Source: Theobroma cacao
Lineage: Eukaryota; Streptophyta; Magnoliopsida; Malvales; Malvaceae
Assembly: GCF_000208745.1 (NCBI RefSeq)
Contig: NC_030853.1
Location: 15,354,196 to 15,418,195, forward strand
Direction: 5' to 3'
DNA: 64,000 bases
The notes below the pieces were generated by a model. It had not been told where the DNA came from, did no database searches, and was given only the letters and a program-made list of their open reading frames with translations. Below are positions 23,598 through 35,640 of this stretch, in pieces. The position numbers and the translations under genes are program-made. Position 1 is the first letter of the stretch; each line of letters starts with the position of its first letter.

Positions 23598-24415
23598 ATG
23601 CCAGCGGTTTTGTATATGCCTATCTTGTTATATATAATGTATTGTATTCCTGATTAATTTGGAGGGTTCTTCTCTAAGGTCAGATGAAAGTCCTTTTCAT
23701 TGCAATCTAAAACTGTTCGTAGCACTAGCAATGGAATGCTTCCTAACACTTCCATTGCTTGGATATGACATGCATTAGTTATCACTGATTAATGTTTGCA
23801 AACTTTTTTCCTATATTTTGAGTGTTCTGATCCTGGAAGCCAAGTGTTCTCAGGATTGTCAACATAGTAATCAATAAATATCACTGATTTTCAAGTTTGC
23901 ACTACGCCAGAATACGAAAGTAAGCCTCCAGTCTTTAATTGGCACAAACTCTTGTCAAGGCCTCAAATTCCCTCCTGTATTCAGATTGCTGACTGGAGCT
24001 TGTTGAAAAATAGTCTTCTTCTACAGAAACAGCAACAGTCTATCAGAAGAAAACCTTCAGTAACTATCCATCTCTTGGCTTTCACTTGTGTTATTAGATT
24101 GCTAAATCCTTTTCTCTCCTCAAGATCCATCTTCTTGTGTTTCCACTTAGTTTCTACTGTGTACAGGGGTAGAAAGTTTCAAGGTCACATTTTATTATCT
24201 ATATAAATGATACTACACATTCCTTAGGGCCACAGGAATGACTGCTGAAAGTAATGAACTCTTATGATTTCTATACACCACTGGGCCTACATAGGGCCAC
24301 ACCACTATTAAAGCAGAATGAAACTATGGGGTACCGATAATGCAAATTTGCAGCTTGCACAATTAAATATTTTCTCTAATCCTGAATGCAAAAGGGTTCA
24401 TATCAAGCAATACCA
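23598..24415. other. Convergent intergenic region, AVT1 / PPR
   Basis: Holds the 3' ends of both genes. An AATAAA lies at 23873-23878, about 280 bases after the AVT1 stop. No other gene seen. Confidence 0.5.
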
Positions 24416-25903
24416 CTACAAAATGTTAATCATTTTCATGTGTAAGGTCAGTGTATCTAGCAATAGATAGATGCCATCAAAATCAAATTGAGAATCATAC
24501 CCTGAAAAAAACTGATAAATGGAGCCATTTAACTCAAGACAGCTTTCACCAGCCATCTTTTTCAACCCTCCATCCCTCATAACCTTCCGTACATTTGCTG
24601 CTCTATCCCACATTCCAGCTTCTGCATACATGTTTGCAACCATCACCAAATTTCCACTCCTTCTTGGCTCCAACTCAAGCAACCTCTTTCTCACCCTATC
24701 ACTGACGCCATCAGTATCATTAACATTATGAATAGTGCATGCACTTAGCAAAGTCCTCCATAAAATGGGGTCAGGCTCAATAGGCATGTTCATTATGAAA
24801 GTGTAAGCATCTTTCAGACGACCAGCACGACCCAAGGCATCAACCATGGCACCATAATGAACCATCATAGGCTTAATCCCATGAACATACTCCATTTCAT
24901 GAAAATACCGGTACCCATCGTCCACCAAACCAGAATGGCTACAAGCACAAAGAACTCCAAGATAAGTAACGTAATTCGGTCTTATACAAGAACTTTTCAT
25001 CATCTTTACAAAAATTTCAAGGGCTTCCTTAGCAAAACCGTGTTGCGCAAATCCCAATATCATTGCACTCCAAGTCCACACATTTTTCTCCTCCATTCTA
25101 TCAAAAACTCGACTAGCATAACCAACATATCCACTCTTCGCATACATATCAACAAGTGCAGTCCCCAATTGACAATTCAAAATTAAACCTCTCTCAACAA
25201 CTTGCAAATGAAGCAACCTGCCGAAGCTTAAAGATCCTAGCTCTGCACACGCTGAGAGCATGATCACTATTGTGGTTTCGTCCAACCCACAATTCCTCAT
25301 CTTATCAAAATACCCAATTGCATCCTCAATGCAAAAATTCTCAACACAAGCAGAAAGCACCGCATTCCACGAAACCACAGTTCTCTCACCCATTCCATCG
25401 AACACTTGCTTTGCATCGATTATCTTCTTACAACACCCATAAAAATGCACCAAATTGTTCTCAACATAAACATCATCATCTAAACCATGCTTGAAAATCT
25501 CCCCATGAACTTGTCTACCTTCCGCAAGTGCTTCACCCCTTGCGCACGCCTTTAAAACAAATGGGTACGTAAGTTTATTGCGTTGAAGGCCTCGTTTTCG
25601 CATTTCTTTAAGTACCCAGATTGCCTTTTGTGGAGTATCGCTAGAAGCATAGCCTCGGATAAGAATATTCCATGTAGAGGGAGTTGAGTTGAGTGAGTTA
25701 ACTAGAAGGGTATGCGTGTAGCTGAGATTTTTGTAGGGAGATAGCGAGGAGAATCTGACGAGTTCGGTGAGAAGGAAAGAGTCTTGGTGAAGATTAGAGA
25801 TGAGGATTTGGGCATGGACTTGAGAGAGGTGTTTGATTGAAGAACAGAGCTTTAAGAAAACCATAAATTGGTTCTTTCTCGAGAGGAAGTTTTGGTTGCA
25901 CAT
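24416..25903 (-). CDS. Pentatricopeptide repeat protein, PLS class with E motifs
   Basis: A single-exon gene of 495 residues. PPR proteins bind organelle RNA one base per repeat; PLS proteins with E motifs usually specify C-to-U editing sites in mitochondria or plastids. The protein opens with FLKLCSSIKHLSQVHAQI and runs through repeats with typical WNVLIRGY-like helices: TWNILIRGYAS, TYPFVLKACARG, VVSWNAVLSAC, LGTALVDMYAKSG, TWSAMILGFAQHG and YLGVLCACSHSGLVDDG. It ends with E/E+ motifs (PILWRTLLSAC, SGNLVMVANMYAEAG, AGESCLELNGSIYQFFSG) and has no DYW deaminase domain, so it would need a partner to edit. From memory it closely resembles Arabidopsis At2g36730. The ATG at 25903 is the first Met of the open frame. 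No clear targeting peptide can be assigned by eye. The FtsH6 gene follows 488 bases upstream on the same strand. Confidence 0.92.
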   Translation of the reverse strand: MCNQNFLSRKNQFMVFLKLCSSIKHLSQVHAQILISNLHQDSFLLTELVRFSSLSPYKNLSYTHTLLVNSLNSTPSTWNILIRGYASSDTPQKAIWVLKEMRKRGLQRNKLTYPFVLKACARGEALAEGRQVHGEIFKHGLDDDVYVENNLVHFYGCCKKIIDAKQVFDGMGERTVVSWNAVLSACVENFCIEDAIGYFDKMRNCGLDETTIVIMLSACAELGSLSFGRLLHLQVVERGLILNCQLGTALVDMYAKSGYVGYASRVFDRMEEKNVWTWSAMILGFAQHGFAKEALEIFVKMMKSSCIRPNYVTYLGVLCACSHSGLVDDGYRYFHEMEYVHGIKPMMVHYGAMVDALGRAGRLKDAYTFIMNMPIEPDPILWRTLLSACTIHNVNDTDGVSDRVRKRLLELEPRRSGNLVMVANMYAEAGMWDRAANVRKVMRDGGLKKMAGESCLELNGSIYQFFSGYDSQFDFDGIYLLLDTLTLHMKMINIL

Positions 25904-26391
25904 TTTTGGAGGGAAATTTCGTTGGTGGATGAAGAAAAAGATGAGACAGCGAACTGGATATCAAAACGACGTCGTTCAGGGCAATCCACCAATTTCATAA
26001 TTTAATTAGCTTAACTAAAATTGATTTAAAAGCCTCAAATGAATCCAACATGAATGTGTTGATGTTGTCTCATAGGTTCACTACCTCCTATAATATGTGC
26101 AATGTTTTATTTCAATACCAAGTTTATAATATAGATTCTCTTTCTTTCTCAATTTTCATTTCATTCGTTCATATTTGGATTAATGTTAAAAGTTTGCACC
26201 TAATAGATCAATCAGCACTTTCTGCACTAATTTTTGAAAACTTAGCTAGCTATATGTCCTAGCTCTGGCAGTTGGATGAATATGATTATATATTATCTAG
26301 ACTGTATTAATAAGCCTTAACTTCTTATACTATTGCGTATTAGACTGTATCTATACAATATTGCCTTGCCTACACTATATTGTACAGTTAT
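25904..26391. other. Spacer between PPR and FtsH6-like genes
   Basis: AT-rich; must contain the PPR promoter and the FtsH6 3' end. A short open frame at 26050-26262 looks like chance. Confidence 0.5.
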
Positions 26392-28946
26392 TCAAGCATT
26401 GATCATCTCACGGACTGGAGATCTGTCTGCTTTTACTACAGGGGCATCAACAAATTCTGACAGGATTGTTCTGAACTCATCTCCTGTAAGGGTTTCTTTC
26501 TCCAGCAGCACCTCCACTATCTTATCAATGGCTTCGCGGTTATTCCTTATATGCTTCTTTGCAACCTCATATGCACTCTCAATTATGTTCCTAACTGATG
26601 AATCAATGTCTTCTGCTAGTTTCTCAGACATTGAATTCCTAGCCAGCATCCTTAACACCACGTCGCTACTTTGTACTGCAGGATCAGTTAATGCCCAAGG
26701 TCCAGTATCAGACATGCCAAATCTTGTTACAATCTGTAATAAAAAAGAAACTTGTTAGCTAAAGATGGTTTTCCATTTTTTTTGCTTTATTGGGAGATGA
26801 TAGATCGAAAATTCCAATTCTCTAGTTGCAAACCTGTCTTGCTATTTGTGTTATTTGTTGCAAGTCCCCTGCAGCACCTGTAGTAATTTCTGATTCTCCA
26901 AAGATTATCTCTTCTGCTGACCTACCACCAAGTCCTCCGACTATTCTAGCAAAGAGTTCTTGCTTGGCAATTAAAGCAGGATCTTCACCTGGTATGAACC
27001 ATGTTAGGCCTCGAGCTTGGCCTCTGGGGATCAGAGTGACTTTTTGAACTGGGTCATGGACTGGGGTCAATGTCCTGCAAGTACAAAGTGTAAAAGACAG
27101 GTTAAGTAACTATGCTTTCTTTCTATGTAATATCTATCGGAAGCTATCCATAAAAATAACTGAGGATGTTTGATATATTGCAATATTCATTTTACAGGTT
27201 AGATAAGCTTCGACTAATTATTTATGAGAGATTGTTCCATGAAACTTACGCACAGACAGCATGTCCAATTTCATGGTAGGCCACAAGAATTTTGCTCTTT
27301 CCATCTGTCATCTTTGTTCCCTCCATTCCAGCCATAATTCGATCAATTGAGTCATCAATCTCTTTCATTGTGATCTTGTCTTTGCCCCTTCTACCGGCAA
27401 GAATGGCAGCTTCATTCATAAGGTTTGCCAAATCTCCACCACTGAATCCTGGTGTCCTCATAGCAATTACACCGAGAGAAACATCTTTATCCAGCCTCTT
27501 GTTGTTGCTATGTACCTTCAGTATTTCTTCCCTGCCTCTTATATCTGGTATCCCAATAGTGACCTGCTCAATCAACAGATTTAGGGTTCTTAAGTTTTAG
27601 CCATGGTCTTGTAAACTTAATGATCAAAGTACATAACACTAGCCCTATTATAGCAGTGTCACATTTGCTCATAAAGGCTTGCAATATATTTATAAAGAAT
27701 AGCTTACCTGTCTGTCGAATCTTCCAGGCCTAAGCAAAGCAGAATTAAGAATTTCAGGCCTAGTAGTAGCAGCAATGACGATAACTCCAGTGTTGCCAGT
27801 AAAACCATCCATTTCAGTTAGCAATTGATTTAGAGTTTGCTCCCTCTCATCATTTCCTCCACCTATACCAGTTCCTCTCTGCCTTCCAACAGCATCAATC
27901 TCATCTATGAACACCAAGCACGGTGAATTAGCCTTTGCCTTGTTAAACAGATCCCTAACTCTTGAAGCTCCTACTCCAACAAACATCTCTATGAACTCTG
28001 ATCCAGAAAGTGAAAAGAAAGGAACCCCTGCTTCTCCTGCAATTGCCTTTGCCATCAATGTCTTTCCAGTCCCAGGAGGTCCAACTAAAAGCACTCCTTT
28101 AGGAATTTTTGCACCCACCGCAGCAAACTTCTCTGGGTTTTTTAAGAACTCAACTATCTCTTGAAAATCTTGCTTAGCTTCATCAACACCAGCAACATCA
28201 TTAAAAGTTACTCCAGTGTTGGGTTCCATCTCAAATTTGGCTTTGCTCCTGTCATCACAAAGAAATTAGTACATGCTCTTGTTATCAAGGAACAGTAACC
28301 AAAACTATATAGTCTATTTAACACCAAAAATATCAATTAAAGTAGGAAATAAGTTACCTTCCAAGTCCAAAAGGCAAGTTGGGACCTCCAGGAGTGTTTG
28401 GAGATGAGCTCCTTAACAACAAAGTGCCTAGCAAAATCGAAGGAAATGCCAAGTTCCCCAACAAGTCAAGTAAAGCAACTGACCAGTTGATATCAATTGG
28501 ATGAGCAGCAAAATCTACACCCTTCTCCTTCATTTTCCCGAGTAATTCTTGTGGCAACACGGTAACTGGACTCTTACCCTCTGAATTTTGTCAAGCGCAG
28601 GATTATATATCTCAGCAATCGCTACAGTTGCATTCTCGAACAAGTCCACCTTTCTCACAGCACCTTCGTCCAAGTACTGCAAGAATCTTGAATATGACAT
28701 TCTATTTGATGTGCTTTCAATTGGGCTCTCTGGCTCAGCTCTTATTGGCTGAGCAACTGAGAGACCTCCAATAAGACCCAAGGCAGTTGAACTCAATAGC
28801 TTTCTTTTACTTAACTTGACATCTGAAGCTATTTTGGCAGAAGGGTTTTCCCTATTAGTTCCTTTTGGGAGGCAGGTATCCTTCGAGAAGTCTTGAGATT
28901 TGCAAACTGGAAGGTGGGAGACAGAAAGAGATAGAGCAGGTGCCAT
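26392..28946 (-). pseudogene. FTSH6: FtsH6-like thylakoid metalloprotease with one-base frameshift
   Basis: FtsH proteins are membrane-bound AAA+ zinc proteases; FtsH6 acts in thylakoids and is linked to light-harvesting protein turnover and heat memory. Exons (minus): 28946-28358, 28248-27708, 27563-27250, 27074-26834, 26733-26392. The first exon encodes a plastid transit region and MSYSRFLQYLDEGAVRKVDL; later come Walker A GPPGTGKT, Walker B VFIDEID, arginine fingers RPGRFDRQ, the zinc site HEIGH and [10 protein letters not shown]. The end, DRSPVREMINA, is FtsH6-like, not FtsH2/8-like. One base is missing near 28556-28563 (after RVQLP), so the frame stops at 28530 after 138 residues. Adding one base makes every exon phase agree over 675 codons. 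In addition the sensor-1 Asn of the usual ATNRP is Thr (codon 27764-27762, ATTRPEILN). It is therefore probably a young pseudogene, unless the missing base is a sequencing error. Confidence 0.85.
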
Positions 28947-29715
28947 AGTCTTTGGTCTCAGCTGGTAGCCAAGCTATGTTCCAAGTGTTTGAACACTTTT
29001 TGCTGTGCTTGAGAAGTCGTTTCTGATATGGAGGGAATAGTTTGGAGTTCCATAAATAAGGTGGTCAGACAAGGATGTTTCTAGCACTTCAATTTGGCCT
29101 TTTCTAAGGCTTGGGTGTTTATTGCTCAAATTTCCCATTTCCTGAAGGATCTGGAAAGTGTACTTTCTTCATAGATTATACGCATAACTGATGGGACAAA
29201 AAGGAGTCCTCAAAACTACAATATGGCCGATTAGTAGAAACCTACAAAACAGAAGAACCTTATCTTTTACCATCTCTTGTTCTCAACCATACATTATTCT
29301 CCTTTCCTGTTTTCATAATCTCCAAACCATACAATTGGAACTAAAGAGGTGGTCATTGGATTTCTGATGTTCATCAAACCATGGGGTCAAACTGTGTTCT
29401 AAAACGATGCCACCTTATACTTTACTTAGCATATCGTTAGTACTAAAAAGAATCTCGGTTTTTGTATTTTATTTTCTGATTTTTCAGGGGAAAACTGCAC
29501 TTTTCAATTAATTCAAAACCCTCGAATAATGGAGGGAAAACTGAGGGGCGGTTGTTGGCAATATCCGTTCATTAACCGTCAATAACTACTCAAAAGTTTC
29601 AATTCAAACCAAGGGCAAAACCCTTTAAATATCACAGGAATTCCTCCCAAAGCTTTTCCTTTCCTTATCATCACGCAGTTTTTTCTTCTCTGGCATTCCT
29701 TTCTTTCTAAACTAA
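28947..29715. promoter_or_regulatory. Divergent promoter region, FtsH6-like (-) / DMP (+)
   Basis: A 769-base gap between two head-to-head genes, so it should carry both promoters. A TATA-like ctttaaatat lies at 29623-29632, about 90 bases before the DMP start. I saw no perfect heat-shock element. No other gene. Confidence 0.5.
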
Positions 29716-30363
29716 ATGGAACAAACTGAAGAAGGAATCGGCATCAAAGTATACAATGCAACACCACCAGAAGGTACTACACCAACCTCCTCCCTCCCTC
29801 GGCTGCCTCCCGAACCCGGCCGGAAGAGGAAAGCTGTGGCCAAAGGAGTACAAAAAACAATATCCAAAACTTCGATGCTTGTAAACTTCCTTCCAACAGG
29901 CACCCTTTTAACTTTTGAAATGGTTCTCCCTTCTGTTTACCGCAATGGTGATTGCTCCCCTGTTAACACCATGATGATTTACTTCCTCTTATGCCTTTGC
30001 GCGCTCTCTTGCTTCTTCTTTCATTTTACTGATAGTTTCCGGGGTCCTGATGGGAAAGTTTACTATGGTTTCGTGACCCCTAAGGGACTGGCTGTGTTCA
30101 AGGCTGGTCTCGATGTGGAAACTCCGAAAGACGAGAAATACAAGGTTGGGCTCACTGATTTGGTGCACGCAATCATGTCGGTCTTGGTGTTCATGGCAAT
30201 TGCGTTTTCGGATCATAGAGTTACAAACTGTGTATTCCCGGGGCATGAGAAGGAAATGGATCAAGTTATGGAGAGTTTTCCATTGATGGTGGGGATTGTT
30301 TGCAGTGGCTTGTTTCTTGTGTTTCCTACCACTAGATATGGCGTGGGTTGTATGGCTGCTTAA
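29716..30363 (+). CDS. DMP9: DUF679 membrane protein, DMP8/DMP9-like
   Basis: A single-exon gene of 215 residues. In Arabidopsis, DMP8 and DMP9 are sperm-cell membrane proteins that help gamete fusion, and loss of the maize homologue raises haploid induction; the close similarity here (from memory) points to the same clade. The N-terminus MEQTEEGIGIKVYNATPPEG and the block VQKTISKTSMLVNFLPTGTL are typical of that clade. Four hydrophobic segments are visible: about residues 55-76, 90-110, 148-166 and 188-206, ending VFPTTRYGVGCMAA. Start chosen at the only upstream ATG, which aligns with the family. The frame is open and complete. It is divergent from the FtsH6-like gene and convergent with the galactosyltransferase gene. 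DMP8 versus DMP9 cannot be separated by eye. Confidence 0.9.
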   Translation: MEQTEEGIGIKVYNATPPEGTTPTSSLPRLPPEPGRKRKAVAKGVQKTISKTSMLVNFLPTGTLLTFEMVLPSVYRNGDCSPVNTMMIYFLLCLCALSCFFFHFTDSFRGPDGKVYYGFVTPKGLAVFKAGLDVETPKDEKYKVGLTDLVHAIMSVLVFMAIAFSDHRVTNCVFPGHEKEMDQVMESFPLMVGIVCSGLFLVFPTTRYGVGCMAA

Positions 30364-31629
30364 AATTTGTAAAAACCATGGTTCTGGACTCAGCGTCTAG
30401 GATAGATAGATTGGTGTGAAATGAATTTAAAGAATAAATTTCTTCAAGAATTTATGGTTCGTGCCTGCAGGAGAATGTAACATTATTGCTAGTTGTAGTT
30501 TTTCTTTGTGGTTTGAAGAAACACTGTATGTGTGTTTGAATTTTATTGAAGAATTCGATCAAATTATGGTTCATTGACACTGAAGATACCTACTGTAAAT
30601 ACGTTTGAATTTGTTGTTTTCATTAATGTGGTCAGAAATCGATTGTTGAAGGAAAATGTGTTCAGGTTTTCTGTTTTATTATCAAAATGATGATCAATAA
30701 GAAAAATAGTGACATGGACTCCATGGTAAATAATTTGATTGTATTTTGCTTGTTGATGGAATTGTATTTAACCTTTTTCTCGGACAAAGTATGTTGGATG
30801 TGAATTCCAGGGAGAAAGGGGTCGGATTTTGTGTCAGATGCAGGGTAGGCAGGTATTCTCATGGAGGCCAAAATAGTATTATTTCCGATTAAGACATAGT
30901 AATAATTTGAATATGTTACTGCTTACGTTGTTGTATTATATATACAAAATGGACAAGATCAAAGATGAAATTTGACTTTGTAATTTTCATACATCTTTTT
31001 CTTCTGATAAAGATTTGTCATCTCTTTCAATGTGCTCTAAATTCTAGTAATGTTGCGTTCACTGCATTCTTTACTTTTTGCTGAAGAAAAGAAAGACAAG
31101 ATTCTGCAACTGATTTGTGAATTGTGATTCAGTAACAAATACATGACCTAGTAACTCATTTCAGTACAGATATAATCTTCTGCAATATGTTTTTTCTGAG
31201 TTACTGTTAACTAAGGTGGATTTGAGTGAAAGCTGTGACATGTTGAGGGAAAATGAAAAGTATTTTACCAACTCCAAGAGCACAATAAGTGGATAAGAGG
31301 GAAGAAAGGAAAAAAGTGCATAATTTAAACCAAAGAATAAAACAATGACTATATACTAGTATCATTCAGGACACTTTTGTTATCTGTCAATCCTGCTGTA
31401 CAATCTCTCTGCCGGTTCCTCCAGAAGCATCTTGGATGGATCCCAAAAATGCAAAACTAGATTCCTAGCAAGAAGTACTGTGACTATGGGGGAACTTGGA
31501 TCCTACTTCTTAACTAGGTCCCAAGGATTTCTACATGTCATATTTCATCTAAAATCTAGTTAAGAATGTATAAAGAAGAACAAAAAAATCTTTTCTTGTG
31601 CTTTACTAATTTAAAGAGTTATTAGCTTA
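30364..31629. other. Convergent intergenic region, DMP / galactosyltransferase
   Basis: 3' ends of both genes and AT-rich spacer. No gene or bounded repeat seen. Confidence 0.5.
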
Positions 31630-34600
31630 TCAAGCACAGCATTTAGCCACACTCTCTTCTTCCAACTTTTGCCATAGGCAAAGCAGCTCTCTGGGGCTTT
31701 GGTAGTGAGCAACAACATAACCATCCTTGCACCCTTCATTGTAGACCCGCTCTTCATTTATATAATAGACCTTCAACCCTTCCCTTTTCATCTCTGCTAT
31801 CCAGATTCCCATTGCTACATCCTCTAGCTTAAACATCTGTGCATCTCAGGCATAACCATTTTCATATTGACAAAAGTTCTTTAACTTGTAATCTAACAAT
31901 TGTAGAATAAAAAAAGTGACTTAAGAGAGAAAATTAAAGTAAAATGTAAGTAAAGTATATGATGCTAGCTTGTATTTAGGGCCAGCTGAAAATATAGCAG
32001 AAGATTTAATTAATCCATTATAGGACAATTATTGTGATAGTAAGGAGTGAATATTTGAAGGTCAAGAGGATGAGCTCAACTATCTGAGTCATAGAATAGA
32101 TGGTGATTAAGAAACATAGAAGAGAAAAAATTAACCCATGATTTCAGTTTAACAAAACACATATTAACAGACATTGGTGATCAGGTGAAGATAATTAAGG
32201 AAAAACAAGATGGGAGGGGGAGGAAAAAGAATGTTTTTCCAGTTTTGGGAGGAGACTTACATGCAAACGACCTTCTTTGTGCATTACATAGACTGCCTTA
32301 GCTATGTCATGCGATACCACATAACCAGGGCCATGTGCCCAAGGAGGGTAAGTACTTCCAGGATACTCCTTCAGATAGCAAACAGAAGAGCAGTCAGAGA
32401 AAAAAGAAAAAAGAAAGTCAATTGGCCAAGCAATAAACACATCAAATATGAACACCCTGAAACTATGAGCCCCATGCAAATACTCTTCTATTTAAAGCTA
32501 AGCTAATTGAGATTTTTCATTCCTTCAAACCCATTTGGACAAAATGAATAGATTATGCAGACAAAATTACCTCAGGGCTGATATACCATTTACTGTCAGT
32601 GTTCCGATGAGGCTGAGCATCATACTTTATAAGACCATAAAGCAATCCATGGCTTACATTTCCCTTATTTAAAAAAGCTAACACTTCATCCACACGAACA
32701 AAGGCATCATCGTCTGTCTTCATGATATATTTGGCTGAAGCAGTCTCTGTCTGTTACAAACACAAAATAAGCCAAGAAGATAAAACTAGCAGAAAAAAAG
32801 TGAGACTGTAAGAACTTACCCCAAAAATGCAGATTGCTACAGTCTTCCAAGTGATAAGACCATAGTAGTCAACAAAAGGCATCAGCTGAACGTCTCCATA
32901 TGTCTTTATCTCACTCCAGAGTTCCTCATTCACTATCTGGTTTTTATGCTGCAGTATAATGCAAACATTTAGAATACCTTTCCAATTAATAGAATGAACT
33001 AGAACCTTATGGAAACTAAAAATGCAAGATGACAAAACTCATAAAGTAGTTTAGCATGTACATTAACGGCCAGAATCAACTTCAACATTGTGAAATATAT
33101 ACCATGAAGGAAAACATATGCACCAAATGGTAATGAAATGAAAGCATAAAACTCACCAAACCAACAAAAAAGCGTACTGCAACAGCTCCTGACTTCACAG
33201 CAGGGTACTGCATCCATGTTCTGCGAACAGCCATCCTACGCTTGAAGTTGTTTGCTGTAGAAAAGACTCCAATAAAGAGGTCTAATGGCTGGTTTGGTAG
33301 GAGAGGAACCGCTCTCAGGGAGTCCAAATCATTAATGTGCTCTAGATCCTCAGATGTGGGTAAACCACTAGCCAGGACAGAAGTCAACTTTATATCTCCA
33401 GATATCCTCACTTCAGTGACAAGCCATGGCTCCAGACCCTATAATATCCTCTTGAGAAGTCAATTAACTCAGGGGAAAACAAAGAAAATAGCATTTTAGA
33501 CATTCCTATATAAAAGGAAAATTAACTAAGAATTAAGAAAGAAAAGAGATATTACTTCACGGTAAGCCAATGATGTTATATGCTTTCCATCAACAGTCAT
33601 CTGAAATCCTTCTTCTCCAACCCTAAGTGTCATAACAGACAAATACCCCAGCTTAAATGGAAAGTATTGCTTGCTTCTAGTTTTGTTTTCTGCCGTTGAT
33701 GGCCATAGAGAAATGACTGAAGATTCATTGGTTGCAAACCTCCGGCTATCAACTTTACCCACCTTATCACTGCATTGTTTCAAATCATCCACTGTATATC
33801 ATTAAAAAAAATACAGTAAATAGATATAGCTAGCAAAGGTCTCATAATGATGATTCAAAGTTTGCACAAAAATATAAATAGAGATTTTTACTTTTAGCAG
33901 TTCTCCCAAAGTTTACATGCCTTTGTTACAATTGAAAACAGGACATAGGTAATCAAGTTTGTATGCCTTTCTTTTACAATGTTACACCATTATGGAGGCT
34001 CTAAATGGCTTAAACAGTTGCCTAGCGAGACAGAGTTGACAAACAGAGAAGGCAAAGTACCTTTCTTTTTATTTCCTTCACCTGCAGACGGGCACCGCTC
34101 TTCTTCACCCCAACCACGATCAGCAGTCCATGTGTTTTGGACAATTACAGGATCCTGAGTAACCTTATCACCTTGGAGGCGAACATTGTAATGCAAAATA
34201 GTAGGAGGATCTGGCTTCCCTCGAATTTCTTCTCCTTTTAAATCAATTCGGAAGTTTCCCAAAAGACCATCTGGAATGCCAATTATAGTGATTGCAGAGC
34301 CTTGAATAAGGCCACATGGAATTCTTAGTTTGTAATCTCCATGGCCAATATTGGCAGAATTCATATTATTCAGGAAATAGGGACATTGTTTCTCTTTTAC
34401 ATTCTCAAGTGAACTTTCATTACCCTCACTTTGTTGCTTCTTTGCAACGGTATCCAAAAGATTTTCCCATGCAACCCGAGCTTCTCTAACAGCCTCTAGC
34501 GCATTAGGTAAGCCTTTAGTATGATTAACAATATGCTTCATCTGATTCGATGTCAATAAAGAAGCTTGAATTTCATGAGAGAAATTCCTCTCAAGAAAGA

Positions 34601-34829
34601 TTCCAGACACAAACCTGTCAGCGAAAACTACTTGACTAACAGCTTCTGAATTTTGAACTGCTGGAGCAATAGTAGGTTGAATCCATTTAAGAGGAGGATC
34701 AGTCAAGTTTACGGTCATACTACGTTGAAGGGAATTCTTCCCAAAAGAGTTTTTGATCATCACATCATATCTCAATATCAGCAGCACAAGAAAGGACCCT
34801 AGTAATAGACCTCCCAACCACTTCTTCAT
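31630..34829 (-). CDS. Hydroxyproline O-galactosyltransferase, galectin + GT31 (GALT family)
   Basis: A Golgi type II membrane enzyme that adds the first galactose to hydroxyproline of arabinogalactan proteins. Seven coding exons (minus): 34829-34061, 33791-33556, 33438-33157, 32948-32820, 32750-32571, 32368-32261, 31836-31630; phases agree and give 636 residues. Residues 1-20 ([20 protein letters not shown]) are a short cytoplasmic tail and signal anchor. A galectin-like lectin domain covers about 175-390 ([37 protein letters not shown]). The GT31 domain follows, with [27 protein letters not shown], the metal-binding [26 protein letters not shown] and EDVAMGIWI, ending VAKCCA. The combination is diagnostic of plant GALT2-6; GALT3 seems closest but this is a guess. 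The start is the first ATG before the anchor. Confidence 0.9.
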
Positions 34830-35640
34830 TTTTGTCTGAACCACTTTGTCATGTAAAGCAATCACATAAAATGCTGATGAGAAAACAGAATTAAGGAAAT
34901 TCAATCAAAAGTTGTTTCATTTCCTTGTAACATAGAAATAAAAAAAAAATGAGCCAAGCTGTAACTTTAAGAACAGAATCATCCGATTTAACAAGACAAA
35001 GCTGTAAGGCACAATTTCCAAGACCCTTAAGAAATCTTAACCAAACCTTCCACAGAAAGCAAACCAGCATACCAGTCAAAAGAAATCATTCAAGACAATG
35101 GAGAAAGTCAAAAAAACCAAGCACAAAGAATTTTCCAAACGCATCAACCACCACTAAGAATAATATATAAACAAATCTAACATGAACGCTTCAGAACAGA
35201 CTATCATATTGCAGATGAAACAGAAAGAAAGGAAGTTATAGAACATAACAACAAAGATGAACCAAAAAAAGAGCTGACACTAAGCAGTCCAAAAGTAAGC
35301 AAATAATCATCACAATTCACACGCATGTAAAAGAATTATTAAAAACATACATATAGATAAGCTATATACTCGGTTACAAACCTGGATTCTTGATGGTTTC
35401 TATTTTGAATGGAACCTTGGTCTTGGTAGGTTTTGTGAGAAGAAGGGAAGAAAATGAGGAAAGTTGACAAGTGCAACGAAGAATAAAGGGAAGACGACGA
35501 AGTCTAAGGAGAGAGATTCGAGGAAAGCAGAGAGAAATGGAAAACAAGAATGTGAAACAAAAAGAAAAAGAAAGAAAAGAAAGGGAAGGATCTGTTATGT
35601 TGGTGGAGCTTTGAACTTTTGAACTTGAAGTATACGCCAA
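34830..35640 (-). other. 5' leader of the galactosyltransferase gene with probable leader intron
   Basis: On the minus strand a donor ccag|gttt at 35382/35381 and an acceptor tcatcag at 34874 define a likely intron in the 5' untranslated region (34874-35381). The upstream leader (to about 35640) is pyrimidine-rich on the minus strand. Open frames here start with non-ATG codons and have no family match. Confidence 0.5.

Noticed and set aside
27907..28164. Open frame on the + strand inside FtsH6 exon 2
   Set aside because: Shadow of the conserved AAA domain on the other strand; no family features.
28554..28580. A micro-intron (gtaaga...ccag) in FtsH6 exon 1 as a way to rescue the frame
   Set aside because: It would be 12 bases, a multiple of three, so it neither repairs the frame nor reaches the minimum size of a plant intron.
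29989..30264. Antisense open frame across the DMP gene
   Set aside because: Shadow of a well-conserved sense gene; no initiation context or domain.
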